Shown here: positions 58,801 to 64,000 of the stretch, piece by piece | How positions within the stretch are numbered: the first letter of the stretch is position 1 | Layout of the letters: the number at the start of each line of letters is the position of its first letter | DNA from: Incurvaria masculella | Lineage: Eukaryota; Arthropoda; Insecta; Lepidoptera; Incurvariidae | DNA: 64,000 nt | Assembly: GCA_946894095.1 (NCBI GenBank) | Contig: OX335660.1 | Location: 9,491,001-9,555,000 of the forward strand | Direction of reading: 5' to 3' | Program-made: the position numbers and the translations under genes | Notes under the pieces: generated by a model | Databases searched by the model: none | What the model was told of the DNA's origin: nothing | The model's input: the letters and a program-made list of their open reading frames with translations, nothing else

Positions 58801-59030
58801 TCACCTCCATGGCTAAAATATGGTCTAAATCATTGATGTAGAAAATCAAACGGGAAATATGAAAAAATAATTCCTTTCAAACAATTATTTCAAATAAATA
58901 AACGATTGTAAAAATAAAATCCTAATCAATAAAAAGTAAATAATTTAGATTTCAAAGGCAATGCCTACCCAATTAGCTGGTCACTTGCTTCGCACGCCGG
59001 AATGTCTTTTATTTCTTCGTCCGAAAACAT
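46641..59030 (-). CDS. C2H2 zinc-finger protein gene (13-exon model)
   Basis: Probable nuclear, sequence-specific DNA-binding protein. Exons (high to low coordinate): 59030-58969, 56394-56304, 55512-55321, 54363-54255, 53552-53418, 52642-52479, 51601-51490, 51244-51135, 50796-50711, 50605-50314, 50034-49963, 49158-48969, 46879-46641. Joined they total 1854 bases, about 617 residues plus stop. Splice phases agree at every junction from exon 4 onward. The first three exons are tentative. Four canonical C2H2 fingers plus one that reads as C2HC span exons 5-9, preceded by an acidic, Trp-rich N-terminal part ([16 protein letters not shown]) and followed by a Gln/Pro-containing region and an (Ala-Ser)n tract. 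The finger linkers [14 protein letters not shown] and THSGNKPY are typical. One intron would be GC-AG (after exon 10). Family alternatives such as a combgap-like factor came to mind, but I cannot verify any. Confidence 0.8.
46741..46806. repeat. hexanucleotide repeat (GCCGAC)11
   Basis: Eleven perfect GCCGAC units on the plus strand, lying inside exon 13 and encoding alternating Ala and Ser on the minus strand. Perfect units inside a coding exon suggest length variation between individuals. Confidence 0.95.
47384..47640 (+). pseudogene. decayed reverse transcriptase of a non-LTR element
   Basis: [14 protein letters not shown] (from 47384) is the conserved RT block around the first catalytic Asp, and [18 protein letters not shown] (from about 47551) is the following 'PQGS.LGP' block. 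Stops and frameshifts lie between them. It sits in intron 12 of the zinc-finger gene on the opposite strand and is followed by the family M 3' end. Confidence 0.7.
47730..48010 (+). repeat. non-LTR 3' end, family M copy 4
   Basis: CACTGTAGTAGTTCATGATG, GAAGTGCATCGTTGCAAAG, GACGCTGGGTTTGGGTCACC and GGGGACTGGCCTGCTCCAAT match 533-770. Directly downstream of RT remnants, which ties family M to a LINE. Confidence 0.7.
48295..48405 (-). CDS. candidate cassette exon of the zinc-finger gene
   Basis: Between an AG (ATGGCACAG) and a donor (CAAGGTAAAT) the minus strand has 111 bases open in the phase needed (1 in, 1 out), so it could be inserted between exons 12 and 13 without breaking the frame. It would read [18 protein letters not shown] and [10 protein letters not shown]. 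The acceptor lacks a strong pyrimidine tract, and the sequence could be part of an unrecognised repeat. The other two phases contain stops. Confidence 0.3.
48702..48900 (-). pseudogene. decayed duplicate of exon 12
   Basis: AAAGAGGCTGGCGGTGGAGG and GTGCGGCTCCTAGAT followed by AACCAGCAGCAG match the donor-side end of exon 12 (GAGAGGCTGGTGGCGGAAG, GTGCGGCTCCTCGAT), including the donor (CTTAC on the plus strand). After an unrelated 90-bp piece, CTGAGCTGCAGCCGTGCCACC matches the next part (CGGGCTGCAGCCGCGGCACC). Stops and an insertion make it non-coding. Confidence 0.6.
48969..49158 (-). CDS. zinc-finger gene exon 12
   Basis: Acceptor CTGCATTGCAG, donor GACCGTGAGT, 190 bases, phase 0 to 1. Encodes [15 protein letters not shown], then a Val/Ala/Gly-rich stretch ([15 protein letters not shown]) and [15 protein letters not shown]-rich third positions and a clean frame support coding. 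Confidence 0.75.
49963..50034 (-). CDS. zinc-finger gene exon 11
   Basis: 72 bases, phase 0 at both ends, acceptor CATATTTCAG and donor TTTTCAGGTTTGC. Reads [14 protein letters not shown] and [10 protein letters not shown]. Joins exon 12 in frame. Confidence 0.7.
50314..50605 (-). CDS. zinc-finger gene exon 10
   Basis: Acceptor GATCATTCCAG, 97 full codons starting [18 protein letters not shown] and rich in Gln, Asp and Pro, ending [16 protein letters not shown]. No GT donor is in phase; CAG followed by GCAATA would be a GC donor joining exon 11 in phase 0. If the intron is not spliced, translation would end at a TGA at 50295-50293, giving a shorter isoform. Confidence 0.7.
50711..50796 (-). 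CDS. zinc-finger gene exon 9
   Basis: Acceptor TTCTTACCAG, donor CATGCAAGGTAACC, 86 bases, phase 0 to 2. Reads [17 protein letters not shown] and [11 protein letters not shown]. Its Cys would complete the fifth finger as C-x2-C-x12-H-x5-C. Confidence 0.6.
51135..51244 (-). CDS. zinc-finger gene exon 8 (fingers 4-5)
   Basis: Acceptor CCATAACAG, donor AACAAGGTAAGA, 110 bases, phase 1 to 0. Reads [15 protein letters not shown] and [20 protein letters not shown]. It completes finger 4 and holds most of finger 5. Confidence 0.92.
51490..51601 (-). CDS. zinc-finger gene exon 7 (fingers 3-4)
   Basis: Acceptor TCTGCTCAG, donor CAAAAAGGTACTAG, 112 bases, phase 0 to 1. Reads [19 protein letters not shown] and [17 protein letters not shown]. 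The finger core residues F, L and the two His are in place. Confidence 0.92.
51722..52130 (+). repeat. intronic tRNA-like repeat and 5S-headed SINE-A
   Basis: 51885-51965 holds AATACCCGTGAAAGGG and GCTGGTTCCAGTCCAGTC, the tRNA-like core seen at 1482-1652. From about 51985 comes a worn 5S-like head (CTGAGCGCGGTTGTGTTC, ATGGGTGACCATTTTC) and a SINE-A tail (TTAGGCTAATATCTG, AGTTACATAAAAAA). Lies in intron 6. Confidence 0.5.
52479..52642 (-). CDS. zinc-finger gene exon 6 (fingers 1-3)
   Basis: Acceptor CAGCCCTTGCAG, donor TGCGAGGTACCG, 164 bases, phase 1 to 0. Reads [37 protein letters not shown] and [11 protein letters not shown]. Finger 1 begins in exon 5, finger 2 is complete, finger 3 continues in exon 7. 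Confidence 0.93.
53418..53552 (-). CDS. zinc-finger gene exon 5
   Basis: Acceptor TTGAATAACAG, donor ACATGTATGT, 135 bases, phase 1 to 1. Reads [38 protein letters not shown] and ECG, which enters finger 1. Basic segment just before the finger block. Confidence 0.87.
54255..54363 (-). CDS. zinc-finger gene exon 4
   Basis: Acceptor TGGTGACACAG, donor GCGCAAAGTAACT, 109 bases, phase 0 to 1. Reads [19 protein letters not shown] and a Ser/Thr-rich tail, a low-complexity acidic/proline region common in transcription factors. Confidence 0.8.
55321..55512 (-). CDS. zinc-finger gene exon 3
   Basis: Reads [35 protein letters not shown] and [18 protein letters not shown], with donor CTGAAGGTACCT (phase 0 into exon 4). 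The Trp-rich peptide looks like a real domain. The 5' edge is uncertain: the better acceptor CACGCTTCAG (exon from 55490, phase 1) does not fit exon 2; the weaker GGTGAG acceptor at 55512 does (phase 0). Confidence 0.6.
55650..55885 (-). repeat. SINE-A fragment, minus, in intron 2
   Basis: TGGATGGCTAATGCCACACC, ACTAACCCATTCAGAATTAG, GGCATGCCAGGACC and CGCATCACGCCACTGGAC in reverse family order. Body internally deleted. Confidence 0.55.
55961..56158 (-). CDS. small open frame in intron 2, unknown
   Basis: 65 codons starting [17 protein letters not shown], followed by a very basic stretch ([20 protein letters not shown]). I do not recognise it. The Lys-rich part could be a nuclear-localisation-like sequence of an unannotated exon or of an old mobile element. 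No splice sites of good quality frame it. Low confidence that it is expressed. Confidence 0.2.
   Translation of the reverse strand: MFEFDIPIYEESFCQRDLRYDPKKPSKKKKKLIKNAKRKTKCYHWRAMQRSGSGAEDALYLAPLE
56304..56394 (-). CDS. zinc-finger gene exon 2 (tentative)
   Basis: 91 bases between GTAATTGCAG and GCGACGTGAGT. Two phases are open; the one that continues exon 1 (phase 2 in, 0 out) reads [14 protein letters not shown] and [15 protein letters not shown]. The other open phase ([17 protein letters not shown]) would need different neighbours. Confidence 0.45.
56789..56997 (-). repeat. family B, copy 7
   Basis: The plus strand opens AGAGTTCCGTACCCAAAGGG and closes TCCGACTCGCACTTGGCCGG. The (GGAC)n part is deleted. 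In intron 1 of the zinc-finger gene. Confidence 0.85.
57115..57645 (-). repeat. non-LTR 3' end, family M copy 5
   Basis: Longest copy: on the plus strand it begins TTTATTCATCATGCATAGAC, passes CAACGTCCACTTAGGAT, GCAACAGTTCATGACA and CCGGTACAGCCATTACC, and ends near TGTCATAAACTACTACAG. It carries a 22-bp palindromic insert at 57208-57229. Confidence 0.8.
57208..57229. mobile_element. 22-bp palindromic micro-insert with 8-bp duplication
   Basis: A perfect palindrome made of CATGGAGGTGA and its reverse complement, flanked by GCGAAGAA on both sides (57200-57207 and 57230-57237). Other copies of the host repeat (for example at 15940-15960) have GCGAAGAAGAACTGG without it, so the insert and the duplication are derived. 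An 8-bp duplication is the hAT footprint. Confidence 0.8.
57906..58197 (+). repeat. family B, copy 8, full length
   Basis: Complete copy: AAAAACCGGTCAAGTGCGAG, GGTTCCGTACCATCGAAC, GGCAAAATTAATGCAGACTC, TTTCAGCTGCCTACC, a GGAC tract, GCGGAGGCTTAGTAATAGG and TTGGGTACGGAACCCTAAAA. Confidence 0.9.
58446..58464. repeat. 19-bp palindromic micro-insert candidate
   Basis: CATGGAGGTCACCTCCATG, a 9+1+9 palindrome with the same ends as the insert at 57208. No flanking 8-bp duplication was found, so insertion is not shown here. Confidence 0.5.
58679..58697. mobile_element. 19-bp one-ended micro-insert with 8-bp duplication
   Basis: TACATTCTTAACCTCCATG flanked by GTCCAGAC at 58671-58678 and 58698-58705. 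The insert equals the right end of the 36-bp element at 58776-58811 (one base different), with the left end missing. Confidence 0.75.
58776..58811. mobile_element. 36-bp micro-element with 8-bp duplication
   Basis: Ends CATGGAAGTGAGGAA and TTCTTCACCTCCATG are imperfect inverted repeats separated by six bases. GCTAAAAT stands on both sides (58768-58775 and 58812-58819). The ends match the 22-bp insert at 57208. Confidence 0.8.
58969..59030 (-). CDS. first coding exon of the zinc-finger gene (tentative)
   Basis: ATG at 59030 in a good insect context (CAAAACAAAATG), reading [16 protein letters not shown], then DQLI, with donor ATTGGGTAGGC leaving phase 2, which fits exon 2. Assignment to the zinc-finger gene depends on those phases; it could be the start of another minus-strand transcript. 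Confidence 0.45.
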
Positions 59031-59383
59031 TTTGTTTTGAATCTTCAGTCAACTTTTTAGACAAAAACTAAATTCGCGGATAACAGTTCAAACTATTTTC
59101 TGACATTCATAATTCTGTCAACAAGCGGGTTGTCATGACAACCGTTCCAATTTCAAAAAAATGTTGTCTGTTCGCGTGGTTCACGGTGAACTCGCGACGG
59201 CCTTGAAGACAGCGACAGATTTCAATTTCTTTTGAGAGTTCGAAGATGTTTTGGCGGGAGTTTTGACCTTTCTAGAAACTTCTCTTTACTCACATTTCTT
59301 GTGGTTTTATACACTCTGTTTTTTTAACCTCGTTATAAATATCTCTCTAAATATAAAGTTATAACTTAGTTATCAACTGAACA
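59031..59383. promoter_or_regulatory. candidate bidirectional promoter
   Basis: Gap of 353 bp between two diverging start codons (59030 minus, 59384 plus). It contains a palindromic X-box (59128-59143) and is free of the repeats that fill the neighbourhood. No TATA box is obvious close to either start. The minus-strand exon is about 100 bp from the X-box. Confidence 0.5.
59128..59143. promoter_or_regulatory. RFX-type X-box palindrome
   Basis: GGTTGTCATGACAACC: two RFX half-sites (GTTGTC and GACAAC) separated by AT, a perfect 16-bp palindrome. RFX factors bind such X-boxes, often in promoters of ciliary genes, usually within a few hundred bases of the start. Function here is inferred. Confidence 0.6.
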
Positions 59384-59467
59384 ATGTCCCCGAACGAATT
59401 CGTCGAAAAAACGTGTAATAGTGAGTATAACAGAGATATTAAAGAGAAAAAACCAATGATTTCAAAG
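59384..59467 (+). CDS. candidate first exon of a plus-strand gene
   Basis: ATG in a fair context (GAACAATGTC), 28 codons reading MSPNEFVEKTCNSEYNRDIK, then a consensus donor CAAAGGTAAGG at phase 0. Without splicing the frame would run on to 59620. No downstream exon was recognised in the remaining 4.5 kb, so the rest of the gene may lie beyond the window. The peptide is not recognised. Confidence 0.4.
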
Positions 59468-59759
59468 GTAAGGATACGCCCTTATATAGAATTGAAACAA
59501 ATCTTCTCCATACAAGCAAAAAGTAGCGCCATCTATCCAAACTCGGAAGAACTACGTGAGCGCCGTGTCAAAGTCGTGTTGACAACTCGCCGCCATTTTG
59601 CATTAGGTCTAACGATGTAACCTTGTACCTGCGTCCTTAAATGTTTTCTTTTTAATTTAAACTTTTAAGTTCTTTTAACTTTTATGAATGAAAAATGTTT
59701 TTTGTAATTTCAAGGTATTCAAGTTAAATACAATTTGAATTTTCTCTTGTACCTGCTTG

Positions 59760-61079
59760 GTCTGGATCTAACTGCCTGTCATGTCAAAATTTGTTTTCGT
59801 TATATCTTGGGAAACTCTGGTCGTAGACCCATCGTGCGACCACTCAAAGTAAACGTCCCGACCTGATCTACCTGCCTGTCATGGCAAAATTTGTTCTCGT
59901 TGTATCTTGTGAAACACTGATCGTAGACCCATCATGCGACCACTCAAAGTAAACGTCCGGACCTGATCTACCTGCCTGTCATGTCAAAATGTGTTCTCGT
60001 TGTATCTTGTGAAACACTGATCGTAGACCCATCATGCGACCACTCAAAGTAAACGTCCCGACCTGATCTACCTGCCTGTCATGTCAAAATTTGTTCTCAT
60101 TGTATCTTGGGAAACACTGATCGTAGACCCATCATGCGACCACTCAAAGTAAACGTCCCGACCTGATCTACCTGCCTGTCATGGCAAAATGTGTTCTCGT
60201 TGTATCTTGTGAAACACTGATCGTAGACCCATCATGCGACCACTCAAAGTAAACGTCCCGACCTGATCTACCTGCCTGTCATGTCAAAATTTGTTCTCGT
60301 TGTATCTTGGGAAACACTGATCGTAGACCCATCATGCGACCACTCAAAGTAAACGTCCCGACCTGATCTACCTGCCTGTCATGGCAAAATTTGTTCTCGT
60401 TGTATCTTGTGAAACACTGATCGTAGACCCATCATGCGACCACTCAAAGTAAACGCCCCGACCTGATCTAACTATCTGGAATGTCAAAATTTGTTTTCGT
60501 TATATCTTGGGAAACACATGACAGGCAGGTGGATCAGTCGGTCGGGGCGTTTATTTTGAGTGGTCGCATGATGGGTCTACGACCAGTGTTTCCCAAGATA
60601 TAACGAAAACAAATTTTGACATGACAGGCAGGTAGATCAGGACGGGACGTTTACTTTGAGTGGTCGCATGATGGGTCTACGACCAGTGTTTTCCAAGATA
60701 TAACGAAAACAAATTTTGACATGACAGGCAGGTAGATCAGGTCGGGACGTTTACTTTGAGTGGTCGCATGATGGGTCTACGACCAGTGTTTTCCAAGATA
60801 TAACGAAAACAAATTTTGACATGACAGGCAGGTAGATCAGGTCGGGACGTTTACTTTGAGTGGTCGCATGATGGGTCTACGACCAGTGTTTCCCAAGATA
60901 TAACGAAAACAAATGTTGACATGACAGGCAAGTAGATCAGGTCGGGACGATTACATTGAGTGGTCGCATGATAGGTCTATGACCAGTGTTTCCCAAGATA
61001 TAACGAAAAGTAATTTTGACATAACAGGCAAGTAGATCAGGTCGGGACGTTTACTTCGAGTGGTCACATGATAGATCAC
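59760..61079. repeat. 100-bp satellite arranged as an inverted repeat
   Basis: Seven forward units of exactly 100 bp (for example starts at 59860, 59960, 60060 up to 60360) and a partial eighth run to about 60517. From 60518 the same unit continues in reverse orientation for about 5.6 copies, also in 100-bp steps. Unit landmarks: CTACCTGCCTGTCATG, GTATCTTG, TCGTAGACCCATCATGCGAC and AAAGTAAACGTCCCG. Units at the outer edges are the most diverged. The inner forward units share variants (CTCGTTGTATCTTGTG) that the inverted units lack (TTCGTTATATCTTGGG in the same sense). Confidence 0.97.
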
Positions 61080-61534
61080 ATTAAAAAAAATCTTTGATTA
61101 CCCACTCATACTCATATCCACTCCAAAATAAACCAGAAAGAAAAAGGACGCCCGTACAAGGTTAATTCACTTACACGTGCGACGCGCGGCATGGCGGCAA
61201 TTGCCCGCTTATGAAGTTTGGTAGTTAATTAAATTATCGATTGAAAATGCAATTATTCAATTGTTAAACAGAAAAAAATATTATCTGAGTTTACTTATCG
61301 ATGATACGTTATTACATGTGTCTTTGTAACTTTCGTATCGTATTTTATGCATCCTTTTACTACGCAACAAGGGCATTTTCACGACTCAACATCACTCTGC
61401 AGTGGTCCGCAGACGACTGAGTCGCGTTGGCCCTAAAACGAATATTTTAGGGCCAACGTACTGGTGCCATTATTCGTGCGCGTTGACCGGGTCCTTACGA
61501 AGTAATATATAAGTCAATGGAAAAAACACATATA

Positions 61535-61581
61535 TGTTTGAAAAATGTTACGGCTTTCACGCGGCAGGAAGAGGCATTCTC
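61535..61581 (+). repeat. fold-back element, family C left-arm fragment
   Basis: TGTTTGAAAAATGTTACGGC and CACGCGGCAGGAAGAGGC followed by ATTCTCCG match the left arm at 1726. The right arm is absent; sequence diverges after 61581. Confidence 0.65.
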
Positions 61582-61648
61582 CGACGGTACGAGCCAATCA
61601 TTCAGCCCGTTGTCAAGGAGGCATCCGCCACGTTCGTACGCATCAGAC

Positions 61649-61686
61649 ACAGAAATCTGAAAATGTTAATAATATTCAGATTTCTG
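61649..61686. repeat. short perfect hairpin
   Basis: ACAGAAATCTGAA pairs exactly with TTCAGATTTCTGT around a 12-base loop, and GCATCAGAC flanks both sides in direct orientation. Could be a small insertion or a structured RNA. Confidence 0.5.
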
Positions 61687-63370
61687 TGGCATCAGACGAC
61701 TCAATATTATTTTGGAACTAACGTGCTTCTTACAACTTGCTCGGGACGAAATGCAATAGGACGAATTTGGATTGGTCGGTCCCATTAATTTATTTTATTA
61801 TTATTGACCGAGCGTAGCGAAGATCTCCGTTTCAAGATTGGGAAAAAATGCTTTCGTATAGTCCGGCTGTTCTTCTCTACAGGTTGCACATTTCATCAGC
61901 AGGTTTGATAATTTTATAGATTTTTTTAGTCGAGCCAGTTTTTGAAAAAGTTTAAAAATTTTGAAAAATGTTCAAATATGTCAAATGTCTACCGATCAGG
62001 GTGCCACTAGTTATTCATATTGTCTTCAATTAGGTATATAAAGTTGGTGATTTTTTAAGAGACGCAGTTCCTTTTTTTGCCTTCTGAATCAACCTCGGGC
62101 CTCGTATGAAAAATAAGTTTTATAACTGATTATCGCGCGCACTTAGCAGTTTCTCAAGCAACCTTCAAAAACTTTCGACGTTCTTGCAACAAAAGAATAC
62201 CCGGCCCGAAGCCAAAGTGAAGTAGTTCTGTGTTTGCGCACCTGAGGGCGCTCTTCGGCTCCAATGCAGGCTTCTGTATCCTCCGGGACACTCCAGGCTC
62301 CTCCACGGCTCTCCGGGACACTTCAGACGCGAAATGAGCAATAACGACTAACAACAGACTACTTAGACGGGGCAGTAACCACTGGGAGGTCGCTGCGGGC
62401 GTAAACCTCCTCGTGGCTACGTTTGGTGCTGAGAAAATAGAGGGAAAGACGGGCCGTGAGGTGGTTTCCGTGGGAAACACTTGCTTCTTATCTTTTCACT
62501 TGCAGCCCTTCGGTTATTATAACTGGGAAATGGGAAATAAAAGTGTAATAGGGGTTGTTAAGGAGGCGAGGATTTTTAGAGAGGTCTTAAAGGTATATTG
62601 GGTTTGGATTATACATGTTAGAATCGACCTATTTAATGTAAGTACATAGTTTCTAGTGTTACTTAAAGAACTTATGAAATGTTTAAAATTGTAGTATTTA
62701 TAACCAACAATAGTTTGTCAAAAATAGATTTACCCTTTTATTGTATATTACTCTGAATCGTCAAAAGATTTTCTTAAAGGAATAAAGAAGACAGATAAAT
62801 CGAGGATGCAATGCCCACGACCAAAATGTTTTAATATTTTATTTCTTGAAATGTTATTTAAGAAATTAATTGAAAAACGAAGAACAATTGTTAACTGCAA
62901 TAATATTTTATGTGCATTTGTTGTTGCGTAAGATTCAATATAAAGGGAAGAAGATAGTCCCCCAGTAACAAGGCGTAAGATTCGCCCAGAGAAGACACAC
63001 AATAACAAGATTTTATTCAATAGGCAGCACAACTTATTGATGCTCAAATATTTCTCGTTCTTTTGTCTGGGGATGTGCATGAATCTACGCTCGCCCAGAC
63101 CTCACCTTCCATACCACAAAGGCCTACCGCCGCACACCTATCCTAAGTCCAAAGTCAGACAGCTATTTATCAAAATTGCCCCAGCCATACGATCCCTCCA
63201 AAGTGCTCATAGGTAATGTCTCGCGCCACGCCGCAGCGCGCGGTCGCCGAGGCAGGGCGAGGCGGGGGGGCGAGCGGGGTTCGAAGCGCCTGGCGTATTG
63301 ACGGGCGGCCATGCGCGACCCAACATCTGCGAGCCGAAATCAGAGCCGGTAGTCTAAGTTGTCACCTATA
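61687..63370. other. intergenic, no recognised gene
   Basis: The 108-residue minus frame at 62154-62480 is Arg/Ser-rich with repeated SRR-type segments and no recognised domain. A GC-rich piece at 63210-63310. No gene is called. Confidence 0.35.
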
Positions 63371-63667
63371 TTGGCGTTACGGCAAACCGATCGACTGGCG
63401 TTTTCAAATGTATGGAGAAATTGGAGAGCGCGCGCAGCGGGCGTTAAGCGAACTAACATTTGCGAGTCCGAGCTTGATTTGACAGCTTACTCAACGTTGC
63501 CGTAAATACGTCGACGTTGCCGTTTACGTCCACTCCGCGTTTTCATACAAATCGGAAGTCCGCGTTTGACTTTGACAGATTGAAGAAGTAAAACTACAGA
63601 ATATCTAGTAAAAACTTGTATGGAGTTTGGAGAAAACGCCAGTCGATCGGTTTGCCGTAAACGCCAA
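63371..63667. mobile_element. 297-bp MITE with about 36-bp inverted ends
   Basis: TTGGCGTTACGGCAAACCGA and TCGACTGGCGTTTTC at the left match the reverse complement of the right end (TTGGCGTTTACGGCAAACCG, TCGACTGGCGTTTTC) with a one-base length difference. Two internal GTTGCCGTAAAC/GTTGCCGTTTAC-like repeats. No clear target duplication. The small frames inside are not genes. Confidence 0.8.
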
Positions 63668-64000
63668 TTTCGGTGAGAACTCAGACTGCCCACTCAGAAC
63701 CCCGCCTGCGTTCCGCCGGGTGCAGTGCATTTGTGGTGGTATGGCATATCTGGTGGTTTCTTGGTGCGGGACGAAACAAACATCTTTTTTGGAAGTGCAG
63801 CACTCATATTAGGACGCCGTTTGCTACTTCTTCCGATCCGTGCAGAAATTATGTTGAAATTATGCGGTAACAATCGTATTTTCATCATTTTTGTTCGCAG
63901 CTTCAAAAATTTTTTTTTACCTTCGAACCTAAAATGTGTTTATCGAATCGCTGCTATTTAAAACGTATGAGAATTTAAAAAAGGTCCAAGCAAAATTAGG
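63668..64000. other. right edge, no recognised gene
   Basis: Several short overlapping frames on both strands, none with a motif. Could belong to a feature that continues past the window. Confidence 0.35.

Noticed and set aside
59760..61079. CRISPR-like array
   Set aside because: Units are 100 bp and contiguous without variable spacers, orientation flips, and the genome is eukaryotic.

Overview
The window looks like moth or butterfly (Lepidoptera) nuclear DNA. It is AT-rich, gene-poor and packed with short interspersed repeats. One of these, a roughly 290-bp repeat carrying GGCCAAGTGCGAGTCGG near one end and GGGTACGGAACCCT at the other, is recalled as typical of moth genomes and occurs here eight times. 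The genes that are present have short exons and GT-AG introns. The assignment rests on repeat type and gene style, not on a database match.

Positions 1 to about 46,600 hold no convincing host protein gene. They contain (i) one nearly intact Ty3/Gypsy LTR retrotransposon (3092-7394) with near-identical LTRs, a gag ORF, a canonical -1 slippery heptamer and a pol frame broken only at short homopolymers; (ii) a mariner element with a decayed transposase (12659-13822); (iii) several families of inverted-repeat (MITE-like) elements, two of which host the gypsy and mariner insertions; (iv) about 17 pieces of one SINE-like family in which 5S-rRNA-like and tRNA-like heads share one body; and (v) decayed non-LTR retroelement ends. 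GC-rich islets at about 11.6, 14.7, 16.25, 22.2, 24.5, 27.55 and 38.05 kb stand out but cannot be tied to genes.

Positions 46,641-59,030 (minus strand) carry the main gene, a C2H2 zinc-finger protein assembled here from 13 exons. Splice phases agree from exon 4 to exon 13; exons 1-3 are less certain. Four C2H2 fingers and a fifth that can be read as C2HC are followed by a Gln/Pro-containing region, a hydrophobic Val/Ala-rich exon and a last exon with an (Ala-Ser)n tract encoded by a hexanucleotide repeat. This is the usual build of a sequence-specific transcription factor. I do not assign a symbol.

The proposed first exon of this gene faces a possible first exon on the plus strand (59,384-59,467). 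The 353 bp between the two start codons contain a perfect palindromic RFX-type X-box (59,128-59,143), so this is a candidate bidirectional promoter. The first intron of the zinc-finger gene contains a cluster of extremely short inserts (19, 22 and 36 bp) with CATGGAGGTGA-type ends. Three of them are flanked by perfect 8-bp target duplications, as expected of hAT-like transposition. Just right of the promoter lies a 1.3-kb satellite of 100-bp units arranged as a large inverted repeat (59,760-61,079). The last 3 kb hold another inverted-repeat element and no recognisable gene.
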